Source of the DNA: Rhodospirillaceae bacterium CCH5-H10
GTDB taxonomy: Bacteria > Pseudomonadota > Alphaproteobacteria > Reyranellales > Reyranellaceae
Assembly: GCA_001557035.1 (NCBI GenBank)
Contig: LSKJ01000677.1
Location: 1-5,566, forward strand
Direction: 5' to 3'
DNA length: 5,566 nucleotides
Shown piece by piece: positions 1-5,499 of this stretch. The notes beneath the pieces are model-generated. The model had not been told where the DNA came from. It did not search any database and saw only the letters and a list, made by a program, of their open reading frames with translations. Position numbers and translations under genes: made by a program. The stretch's first letter is position 1, and each line of letters opens with the position of its first letter.

Positions 1-356
1 GTGTGCAGCCGACCGCCGGCCGGGCCGATGATGTCGGTCAGCCGCTGCTCGACGTTGAAATGAATGTCCTCGAGCTTGGTCGAGAACTTGAACTTGCCGC
101 TCTCGATCTCGGCCTTGACCTGCGCGAGCCCGCGCTTGATGTCGCGACCGTCCTTGGCCGTCAGGATGCCCTGGGCCACCAGCATGTCACAGTGTGCGAC
201 GGAACCCGCGATATCCTGCGCGTAGAGCCGCCGGTCGAAACCGATGGAGGCGTTGATCTTCTCCATGATTTCCGCGGGTCCCAGCTTGTAGCGGCCGCCC
301 CACATCGTGTTGGAGCGACGATTGGCTGCTCGCGCAGTCGTGTTCTTCCGTGCCAT
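1..356 (-). CDS. argH: Argininosuccinate lyase, N-terminal part (cut by window edge)
   Basis: Argininosuccinate lyase splits argininosuccinate into arginine and fumarate in the cytoplasm, the last step of arginine synthesis. Reading leftward from the ATG at 356, 118 full codons are present and the frame is still open at base 1, so roughly the first quarter of a protein usually near 460-480 residues is visible. Family hallmarks are MWGGRY (residues 18-23), the helix [13 protein letters not shown] (29-41), [13 protein letters not shown] (44-56, with the conserved His55), [12 protein letters not shown] (95-106) and GGRLH (114-118). The ATG at 356 gives a 17-residue basic, polar lead before MWGG. 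Many homologues have a shorter lead, but no better start is visible. The nearest Shine-Dalgarno-like AAGGA (377-373) is 16 bases away, so the start is less sure than the identity. It diverges from the TlpA-like gene across 35 bases. Confidence 0.95.
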   Translation of the reverse strand, partial: MARKNTTARAANRRSNTMWGGRYKLGPAEIMEKINASIGFDRRLYAQDIAGSVAHCDMLVAQGILTAKDGRDIKRGLAQVKAEIESGKFKFSTKLEDIHFNVEQRLTDIIGPAGGRLH

Positions 357-391
357 GAATTAAAGCCACTGATCCTTTAGGAACGCGGCTT

Positions 392-985
392 ATGGCACAT
401 CCTGTCCCTAATTTCCTCCCCGGCCGGCGCTACATTCTTTGCGGTGCCCTGGCGGCCCTCGCGCTCCCGGCCACCACCACACCGGGCCTGGCCGGCGTGA
501 AGCCCGACATGGCCAAGGGCGCGATGGAGCGCTTCAAGCTCGCCAAGACGCCCAAGCCCCTGCCCGACCTCGAAATCCAGGGCGCCGACGACAAGCCGCT
601 GAAGCTCGGCGACCTCAAAGGCAAGGTCGTGCTGCTGAACTTCTGGGCCACCTGGTGCGCGCCCTGCGTCAAGGAAATGCCAAGCCTCGACCGCCTGCAG
701 GCGGCGTTCCCGAAGGACAAGTTCCTGATCGTGCCGCTGTCGATCGACGGGCCGACGAAGCCCAAGGTCGCCCCCTTCTACAAGGACCAGAAGCTCGCGA
801 ATCTCGGCATCTACTTCGACAAGGGCCGCAAGACGATGCAGGGACTCGACGTCACCCTGCTGCCGACCTCGATCCTGGTCGATGCCAAGGGCCGCGAGCT
901 TGGCCGCATCGAGGGCGATGCCGACTGGGACATGCCGGAATCGATCGCCCTGATGAAAGCAGCGATGGGCAAGGACAAGGGCTGA
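392..985 (+). CDS. TlpA-like exported thiol:disulfide oxidoreductase
   Basis: A 197-residue TlpA/ResA-type thioredoxin-fold protein. Such proteins work on the periplasmic side of the membrane and usually reduce disulfides in client proteins, for example during cytochrome oxidase or cytochrome c assembly; the client here is unknown. The N-terminus has basic residues (R12, R13) followed by a hydrophobic stretch (about 14-34), which fits a signal peptide or an uncleaved membrane anchor. GRRYIL loosely resembles a twin-arginine motif but is a poor match. The fold follows: PDLEIQG (58-64), LKGKVVLLNFWATWCAPC (75-92) with the redox pair C89 and C92, and TLLPTSILVD (155-164) with the cis-proline P158. 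The start is supported by AGGA at 379-382, nine bases before ATG. The gene diverges from argH and is followed after 43 bases by the NadQ-like regulator on the same strand, so some co-transcription is possible. The family is clear; assignment to TlpA itself rather than a paralogue is not certain. Confidence 0.9.
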   Translation: MAHPVPNFLPGRRYILCGALAALALPATTTPGLAGVKPDMAKGAMERFKLAKTPKPLPDLEIQGADDKPLKLGDLKGKVVLLNFWATWCAPCVKEMPSLDRLQAAFPKDKFLIVPLSIDGPTKPKVAPFYKDQKLANLGIYFDKGRKTMQGLDVTLLPTSILVDAKGRELGRIEGDADWDMPESIALMKAAMGKDKG

Positions 986-1028
986 CGGGCGCGAAGTCGC
1001 CGTCTCGTTGGTGCATAATGCGGCCGAC

Positions 1029-1970
1029 ATGACGCCGCCTCCCGCGACCTCCGACGCCGTTGCCATCGAACTCAATGCGGTGCTGGTCGCCCTGACGGCA
1101 GACCAGCCGCAGGTCCTCACGCTGGACGACGGCGCTCTGCTGCCTTCGGGTCCCTTCGCGACCGAACATCCCACCCTGCAGAGCGGCGTGCGGGCCTGGG
1201 TCGAGCGGCAGACGAACCATCCGTTGGGCTATGTCGAGCAGCTCTACACCTTCGCCGACCGCAACCGTCCGGCCTCGCACGGCCGGCAGCGCGTCGTGTC
1301 GATCAGCTATCTCGGCCTTACCCGCGAACGCCTGTCGGCCGGCGCGCGCGATCCGGAATGGCGGAGCTGGTACCGCTATTTTCCGTGGGAGGACTGGCGG
1401 GCCGGTCCCTCGCCGCTGATCGCCCAATCGATCCTGCCGCACCTCGCGAAATGGGCGGCCGGCGGCGACGCGGCGAGCCGGCGCGAGCGGCAGCAGCGCG
1501 TAGAGGTGACCTTCGGCGACGGACTGGAGACCTGGAACGAGGACCTGGTCCTCCAGCGCTACGAGTTGCTCTACGAGGCCGGTCTCGTGCCCGAGGCGAA
1601 GTCGCCCGTGGGCGATCCCGTGACCGACCCCGTGCCGGGCATGCCGATGCGTCACGACCATCGCCGGATTCTCGCCACCGGCATCGCGCGGCTCAGGGCC
1701 AAGATCAAATACCGGCCCGTCTTCTTCGAGTTGATGCCGCCCGAATTCACGCTGCTGCAGCTCCAGCGCGCCGTCGAGGCACTGGCGGGCCGGCCGATGC
1801 ACAAGCAGAACTTCCGCCGCCTGATCGACCTGCAGGGGCTGGTCGAGCCGACCGGCGCCAGTACCTCGGAGGCGCGCGGCCGGCCCGCAAAGCTGTTCCG
1901 CTTCCGCCGCGAGGTCGTCCTCGAACGCGCCGTCGCCGGCACCAAACTCCCCCTCTCCCGCCCGATCTGA
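1029..1970 (+). CDS. nadQ: NadQ/NrtR-like Nudix-related transcriptional regulator of NAD synthesis
   Basis: A 313-residue cytoplasmic regulator of the Nudix-related group: an N-terminal Nudix-like ligand domain and a C-terminal winged helix. The Nudix part begins around VAIELNAVLVAL (11-22). Its Nudix box region (about 41-62) is degenerate: the REUxEExG core reads RAWVERQT (55-62), keeping only R55 and E59, so pyrophosphatase activity is unlikely and a sensing role fits. The typical LGYVEQLYTFADR (66-78) follows. The C-terminal region from about 214 has LRAKIKYRPVFFELMP, then FTLLQLQRAVEALAG and NFRRLIDLQGLVE as the helix-turn-helix, and GRPAKLFRF (284-292) as the wing. At 313 residues it exceeds classic NrtR (about 220-250) and fits the longer alphaproteobacterial NadQ type (COG4111, from memory). 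It lies directly upstream of nadA and nadC, which supports NAD control. Start: ATG 1029 has no clear Shine-Dalgarno; in-frame TTG 1008 and GTG 1011 are alternatives. The effector is not deducible from the sequence. Confidence 0.85.
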   Translation: MTPPPATSDAVAIELNAVLVALTADQPQVLTLDDGALLPSGPFATEHPTLQSGVRAWVERQTNHPLGYVEQLYTFADRNRPASHGRQRVVSISYLGLTRERLSAGARDPEWRSWYRYFPWEDWRAGPSPLIAQSILPHLAKWAAGGDAASRRERQQRVEVTFGDGLETWNEDLVLQRYELLYEAGLVPEAKSPVGDPVTDPVPGMPMRHDHRRILATGIARLRAKIKYRPVFFELMPPEFTLLQLQRAVEALAGRPMHKQNFRRLIDLQGLVEPTGASTSEARGRPAKLFRFRREVVLERAVAGTKLPLSRPI

Positions 1971-1974
1971 AAAC

Positions 1975-2003
1975 TTGACGGCATTAATGCTCATTTCTAG
2001 TAT
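1975..2003 (+). promoter_or_regulatory. Sigma70-type promoter of nadAC
   Basis: TTGACG (1975-1980) is a near-consensus -35 box, followed by exactly 17 bases and TAGTAT (1998-2003) as a -10 box. An overlapping TATAAA (2001-2006) is closer to consensus but has a 20-base spacer. Transcription would start near 2010, giving a leader of about 33 bases before the chosen nadA ATG. The -35 box starts four bases after the regulator's stop codon. The surrounding stretch 1971-2032 is about one third GC in an otherwise GC-rich window, as expected for a promoter region. This is read from sequence only. Confidence 0.7.
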
Positions 2004-2032
2004 AAATAATTAATGCTCCCGTTGAGCATAAT
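1983..2032 (+). promoter_or_regulatory. Tandem operator, probable NadQ-type binding sites
   Basis: ATTAATGCTC occurs twice, at 1983-1992 and 2009-2018, 26 bases apart. Each copy forms the left half of an inverted repeat with a 5-base spacer. The downstream site is perfect: ATGCTC (2013-2018), CCGTT, GAGCAT (2024-2029). The upstream site is degenerate on the right: ATGCTC (1987-1992), ATTTC, TAGTAT (1998-2003), matching 4 of 6, and that right half is the -10 box itself. A protein bound here would cover the promoter spacer, the -10 box and the early transcribed region, which is typical repressor placement. The adjacent NadQ-like gene is the obvious candidate to bind, but that link is inference from position. 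Confidence 0.65.
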
Positions 2033-2038
2033 GAGGTG
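2033..2038 (+). promoter_or_regulatory. Ribosome binding site deciding the nadA start
   Basis: GAGGTG ends four bases before ATG 2043 (six bases after its GAGG core). Two earlier in-frame ATGs, at 2013 and 2031, have no comparable site; the one at 2013 lies at the predicted transcription start and inside the operator. This makes 2043 the likely start. Confidence 0.75.
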
Positions 2039-2042
2039 TCAG

Positions 2043-3032
2043 ATGTCGTTAGCCTTCACGCCGGACCTGATGGCCCGTACCGCCCCGCTCTACGAGCGCG
2101 TGAAATCGGTGATCCCGTCGATCGAATGGCCGGCCTTTGCGGAAGACATCGACGCCATCCTCGCGCTGAAGCGCGAGCGGGATGCCGTGATCCTGGCGCA
2201 CAACTACCAGACGCCCGAGATCTTCCACTGCGTGGCCGACATCGTGGGCGACAGCCTGGCGCTGGCCCGGGAGGCCATGAAGGTCGATGCCGGCACGATC
2301 GTCCTCGCCGGCGTCCACTTCATGGCCGAGACGGCAAAGCTCCTGAACCCGGCCAAGCGCGTCCTGATCCCCGACCTCGGCGCCGGCTGCTCGCTCGCCG
2401 CTTCGATCACCGCCGCCGATGTCCGGCTGCTGCGCCAGCGCTATCCCGGCGTTCCCGTCGTCACCTATGTGAACACGTCGGCCGCCGTGAAGGCGGAGAG
2501 CGACATCTGCTGCACGTCCGGCAACGCGAAGAAGATCGTCGAGAGCCTTGGCGTGTCGAAGGTCATCATGCTGCCCGACGAATATCTGGCGCAGAACATC
2601 GCGGCCGAGACCGGCGTCGAGATCGTCACCTGGGCCGGCCACTGCGAGGTCCACGAGCGCTTCACGGCACAGGATATCCGGCAGTTGCGCGCGGGCCATC
2701 CCGGCATCGTGGTGCTGGCCCATCCCGAATGCCCGCCCGAAGTCGTGGGCGAATCCGATTTCACGGGCTCGACCGCGGCGATGATCGACTATGTCGGCCT
2801 GAAGCGGCCGGCGCGCGTCGTCCTCGTGACCGAATGCTCGATGAGCGACAACGTTGCCGTCCAGCATCCCGGCACCGAGTTCATACGGCCGTGCAACCTC
2901 TGCCCGCACATGAAGCAGATCACCCTGCCGAAGATCCGCCACGCGCTGGAAACGATGCAGCACGAAGTGACGATCGATCCCGCGGTGGCCGAGCCGGCCC
3001 GGCGCGCGGTCGAACGCATGCTGGAAGCCTGA
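2043..3032 (+). CDS. nadA: Quinolinate synthase (iron-sulfur enzyme)
   Basis: NadA condenses iminoaspartate with dihydroxyacetone phosphate to make quinolinate, the second step of de novo NAD synthesis, using an oxygen-sensitive [4Fe-4S] cluster in the cytoplasm. The 329-residue protein has three pseudo-repeated domains and the three expected cluster cysteines: C116 in [10 protein letters not shown]201 in [11 protein letters not shown] and C287 in [10 protein letters not shown]. Other family blocks are AHNYQTPEI (52-60), VGDSLALAR (68-76), [10 protein letters not shown] (90-99), [25 protein letters not shown] (138-162; substrate-binding YVNTSA) and [10 protein letters not shown] (241-250). 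Length and motifs are complete, with no sign of damage. The start at 2043 is chosen for its Shine-Dalgarno and to keep the operator outside the coding region; a start at 2013 would add ten residues ([10 protein letters not shown]) that do not look like part of the family. nadC follows after eight bases, so the two are almost certainly one transcript, and the upstream operator suggests repression by the NadQ-like protein. Confidence 0.96.
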   Translation: MSLAFTPDLMARTAPLYERVKSVIPSIEWPAFAEDIDAILALKRERDAVILAHNYQTPEIFHCVADIVGDSLALAREAMKVDAGTIVLAGVHFMAETAKLLNPAKRVLIPDLGAGCSLAASITAADVRLLRQRYPGVPVVTYVNTSAAVKAESDICCTSGNAKKIVESLGVSKVIMLPDEYLAQNIAAETGVEIVTWAGHCEVHERFTAQDIRQLRAGHPGIVVLAHPECPPEVVGESDFTGSTAAMIDYVGLKRPARVVLVTECSMSDNVAVQHPGTEFIRPCNLCPHMKQITLPKIRHALETMQHEVTIDPAVAEPARRAVERMLEA

Positions 3033-3040
3033 GGCCCGCG

Positions 3041-3892
3041 ATGACGATCCCCCCTCTTCCCGATCTACTCATCGAACCGGTGGTCCGCGCAGCCCTCCTG
3101 GAAGACCTCGGCCGCGCCGGCGATCTCACGACCGATGCGATCGTGCCGGCCAGCGCAATGGCAAGGACCGCCCTGGTCGCGCGCCAGCGTGGTGTCGTGG
3201 CGGGACTCGCCGCAGCGGCAACGGCCTTCCGACTGGTCGACCCGTCGATTGAAACGGTGGTGGAACGGCCGGACGGCTCCCCTCTTCAACCCGGTGACCG
3301 CATCGCGACCATTACGGGTCCAGCGCGCGGGATGCTGACCGCCGAGCGGGTCGCGTTGAATTTCCTCGGTCACCTGAGCGGCGTCGCCAGTGGCGCGGCC
3401 ACGCTCGTCGAGGCGGTGCGCGGCCACAAGGCGCGCATCTGCTGCACGCGCAAGACCATGCCGGGATTGCGCGCCCTGCAGAAATACGCCGTCCGCGTCG
3501 GCGGCGGCATGAACCACCGCTTCGGCCTCGACGATGGCGTTCTCATCAAGGACAACCACGTCGCCGTGGCGGGCGGCATCCGGCCGGCGATCCTGGCCGC
3601 GCGCCGCGGCGTCGGCCATCTGGTGAAGATCGAAGTCGAGGTCGATACGCTGGATCAGCTCGAAGAAGCGCTGGCGACGGGTATCGACGCGGTCCTGCTC
3701 GACAACATGATGCCCGACCAGCTTGCCACCGCCGTCCGCATGATCGACGGTCGCGCCATCGCCGAGGCCTCCGGCCGCATCACGCCGCAGACCGCGCCGG
3801 CGATCGCCGCCAGCGGCGTCGATCTCATCTCAGCCGGCTGGCTGACCCACAGCGCCAGCGTGCTCGACATCGGCCTCGACTGGCAGGCGTGA
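3041..3892 (+). CDS. nadC: Nicotinate-nucleotide pyrophosphorylase (quinolinate phosphoribosyltransferase)
   Basis: NadC joins quinolinate with PRPP and decarboxylates it to nicotinate mononucleotide, the step after NadA. The protein has 283 residues, normal for the family. The N-terminal domain carries LLEDLGRAGDLTTDAIVP (19-36); the barrel carries TAERVALNFLGHLSG (100-114), CTRKTMPGLRALQKYAV (135-151), GGGMNHRFGLDDGVLIKDNH (154-173), IEVEV (197-201), LLDNM (219-223), EASGRIT (242-248) and GVDLISAGWLTHS (259-271). Compared with the known active site, R103, R137, K138, R160, K170, E200 and D221 are in the expected places. The start ATG 3041 lies eight bases after the nadA stop (3030-3032), with GAGG at 3031-3034 overlapping that stop as a plausible ribosome binding site, so translation is probably coupled to nadA. 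The stop at 3892 is two bases from the stop of the convergent gene at 3895. No transcription terminator is visible after it. Confidence 0.96.
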   Translation: MTIPPLPDLLIEPVVRAALLEDLGRAGDLTTDAIVPASAMARTALVARQRGVVAGLAAAATAFRLVDPSIETVVERPDGSPLQPGDRIATITGPARGMLTAERVALNFLGHLSGVASGAATLVEAVRGHKARICCTRKTMPGLRALQKYAVRVGGGMNHRFGLDDGVLIKDNHVAVAGGIRPAILAARRGVGHLVKIEVEVDTLDQLEEALATGIDAVLLDNMMPDQLATAVRMIDGRAIAEASGRITPQTAPAIAASGVDLISAGWLTHSASVLDIGLDWQA

Positions 3893-3894
3893 GA

Positions 3895-4359
3895 TCAGTT
3901 GCTGACCTCGCAGTGCTTGCCCATCTCCTTGCAGACCCGCAGCACCGCCTGCACGACCAGCGACGCGGTCGAGCCTTCGCCGGGACCGGCATGGCCGGCG
4001 ATCATGAGCTGCGAGACCTCGTCGTTGAACGGCACGACGTTCAGGGTCGCGGTGCGGTCGCCCTCGGCGATCTGGATGCGGCGCTGCCCGGGATCCTGCA
4101 TCAGGATACGCACCGACGGGTTCTTGCGCGCGAGTTCCAGCGCCGTTGAGAAGATCTTGTCGGCATGGGCGTCGAGCAGCACTGTCGCGAAGTCGTAGCC
4201 GGCCCGTCCGTTCTGCTGATTGCCGCCTTCGGTCATCTGGTGGATGCGGCCGAGCGCCTTGCGCGCCACGAACACCCATTGCGCCTGTGCCGGTGCGAAC
4301 GGCAGCAGCAGGCCGACGAGCACGGTTGCCGCAACGAGAGGTCTGAATATCTGACGCAT
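3895..4359 (-). CDS. Small secreted protein of unknown function
   Basis: A 154-residue protein I cannot assign to a named function. It begins with a clear signal peptide: MRQIFR, a hydrophobic core (8-21) and a cleavage site after AQA at 24-26, leaving a mature protein of about 128 residues that starts QWVFVARK. The mature part has no transmembrane segment. It has a stretch YDFATVLLDAHADKIFSTAL (about 55-74), repeated beta-like segments (RILMQD, RRIQIAEG, TATLNVVPF, VSQLMIAG), and two cysteines near the end (C143 and C150, spaced CX6C) that could form a disulfide in the periplasm. The layout recalls small alpha-beta domains such as DUF3568, but this is only an impression. The start at 4359 is chosen for AAGGGAG (4373-4367) seven bases upstream. 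An in-frame ATG at 4386, one base after the stop of the upstream oxidoreductase gene, has no Shine-Dalgarno but could serve for reinitiation. It is probably co-transcribed with that gene (28-base gap). Confidence 0.8.
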   Translation of the reverse strand: MRQIFRPLVAATVLVGLLLPFAPAQAQWVFVARKALGRIHQMTEGGNQQNGRAGYDFATVLLDAHADKIFSTALELARKNPSVRILMQDPGQRRIQIAEGDRTATLNVVPFNDEVSQLMIAGHAGPGEGSTASLVVQAVLRVCKEMGKHCEVSN

Positions 4360-4363
4360 GCAT

Positions 4364-4383
4364 CGACTCCCTTCAGGGAGCCG
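4364..4383 (-). promoter_or_regulatory. Hairpin masking the Shine-Dalgarno of the small secreted gene
   Basis: Read on the minus strand, CGGCTCCC (4383-4376), loop TGAA (4375-4372) and GGGAGTCG (4371-4364) form an 8-bp stem with one G-U pair and a four-base loop. The 3' arm contains GGGAG, the core of the ribosome binding site for the ATG at 4359. No run of T follows, so it does not look like an intrinsic terminator. It may tune or couple translation to the upstream gene, whose stop codon lies four bases before the stem. The structure is visible in the sequence; its role is inference. Confidence 0.5.
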
Positions 4384-4387
4384 CATA

Positions 4388-5488
4388 CTACGCGAGTGTC
4401 GCCAGCGATGAAGCCGAGAATGGCGCCAGTTCGGCGAAGCGGCCGGCGCGCACCTTGGCAGCCCATTGCGGATCGGCGAGCAGCGCGCGCCCGACCGCGA
4501 CGAGGTCGAACTCGCCCTTCTCCAGCCGCGCTTCCAGTTCGCCGAGATCGCCGATCTCCGAATCCTCGCGCGTCCGGAAGGTCTGCACGAAGTCCGCGCC
4601 CTTGAGGCCGACCGAACCCACGGTGATCGTGGGTTTGCCGGTAAGCTTCTTCGTCCAGCCCGCGAGGTTGAGCGTCGAGCCCTCGAACTCGGGCTCCCAG
4701 AAGCGGCGCGTCGAGCAATGGAAGATGTCGGTGCCGGCTTCCGTCAGCGGCTCGAGGAAACGCGCGAGTTCGTCGGGCGTCAGCGCGAGCCGTGCCGTGA
4801 AGTCCTGCTGCTTCCACTGCGAGAAGCGGAAGATGATCGGGTAGTCCGCACCGACGCGCGCGCGGATCGCCTTCACGATGTCGGCCGCGAAACGCGTGCG
4901 CTGCACGAAGTCGCCGCCCCAGGCGTCGCTGCGCTTGTTCGCGCCGTCCCAGAAGAACTGGTCGATCAGGTAGCCGTGTGCACCGTGGATCTCGACCGCG
5001 TCGAAACCGATCTCCTTCGCGACACCGGCGGCGCGTCCGAAGGCGTCGATCGTGTCGGCGATGTCGGCTTCGCTCATCGGCGGGCCGACCGGCTTGCCCG
5101 ACGCGGCAAGGCCCGATGGACCGTCGGACGGCGCCTCGGGATTCCGGCCGGTCCCGGTCTTGCGCATCATGCCCTGGTGCCAGAGCTGCGGCGCGATCTT
5201 GCCGCCCGCGCCATGGACTTCGGCGACCACACGCCGCCAGCCCTCCAGGCTCGCCGGCGAATGGAAGTCGGGCACGTTGGTGTCGTTGGACGCCGCCGGC
5301 CGGTCGACCGTCGTGCCTTCGGTGATGATCAGCCCGACACCGCCCTCGGCGCGACGTCGATAGTAGGCCGCGACATCGGGGCCCGGGATGCTGTCGGGCG
5401 ACTTGGAGCGCGTCATCGGCGCCATCACCACGCGGTTGCCAAGCGACAGCGACTTCGATTCGAACGGACGGAACAGCGGGCTGGTCAT
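4388..5488 (-). CDS. NADH:flavin oxidoreductase, Old Yellow Enzyme family
   Basis: A 366-residue FMN-dependent TIM-barrel enzyme of the Old Yellow Enzyme family, which uses NAD(P)H to reduce activated C=C bonds (enones, maleimides, sometimes nitro compounds); the natural substrate cannot be told. Motifs in order: LGNRVVMAPMTRSKS (16-30), AAYYRRRAEGGVGLIITEGT (40-59), GKIAPQLWHQGMM (96-108; Q101 FMN-binding), FDAVEIHGAHGYLIDQFF (162-179) with the HxxH pair H168/H171 and proton donor Y173, NKRSDAWGG (184-192), FRFSQW (220-225), ITVGSVG (288-294) and DLVAVGRALLADPQWAAKVR near the end. T26 sits where YqjM-type enzymes have a cysteine, yet the HGAHGY motif is more YqjM-like, so the subclass is mixed. 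It starts at ATG 5488 with only a weak purine-rich stretch upstream, 11 bases after the stop of the preceding gene, and ends at TAG 4388. It is likely the middle gene of a three-gene operon. Confidence 0.92.
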   Translation of the reverse strand: MTSPLFRPFESKSLSLGNRVVMAPMTRSKSPDSIPGPDVAAYYRRRAEGGVGLIITEGTTVDRPAASNDTNVPDFHSPASLEGWRRVVAEVHGAGGKIAPQLWHQGMMRKTGTGRNPEAPSDGPSGLAASGKPVGPPMSEADIADTIDAFGRAAGVAKEIGFDAVEIHGAHGYLIDQFFWDGANKRSDAWGGDFVQRTRFAADIVKAIRARVGADYPIIFRFSQWKQQDFTARLALTPDELARFLEPLTEAGTDIFHCSTRRFWEPEFEGSTLNLAGWTKKLTGKPTITVGSVGLKGADFVQTFRTREDSEIGDLGELEARLEKGEFDLVAVGRALLADPQWAAKVRAGRFAELAPFSASSLATLA

Positions 5489-5499
5489 GGAATTCTCGC

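Noticed and set aside
3..380. Plus-strand open frame opposite the argH start.
   Set aside because: The minus strand carries unmistakable argininosuccinate lyase sequence; the plus-strand translation shows no family features.
401..495. Twin-arginine (Tat) export signal on the TlpA-like protein.
   Set aside because: GRRYIL lacks the usual serine/threonine before and the phenylalanine-leucine after the arginine pair, and thioredoxin-like proteins of this type normally use the Sec route or a membrane anchor.
852..1994. Long open frame on the minus strand opposite the NadQ-like gene (380 codons).
   Set aside because: Low-complexity Arg/Gly/Ala-rich translation without a domain; it lies opposite a well-supported gene and would start within the nadA promoter region. 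GC-driven shadow.
2049..2963. Minus-strand open frame opposite nadA (304 codons).
   Set aside because: It mirrors nadA codons, has no domain or ribosome binding site that I can see, and is typical of antisense frames in GC-rich DNA.
2036..3040. A second frame stays open across nearly all of nadA and runs in frame into nadC, as if giving a 618-residue fusion.
   Set aside because: The peptide before the nadC start is rich in Arg, Gly, Pro and Ala with no recognisable domain, as expected from an offset frame over GC-rich codons. nadA in the other frame has all family motifs, and nadC has its own start and ribosome binding site.
4364..4383. Intrinsic terminator after the Old Yellow Enzyme gene.
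   Set aside because: The stem is not followed by a T-run on the minus strand, and the next gene's ribosome binding site lies inside it.
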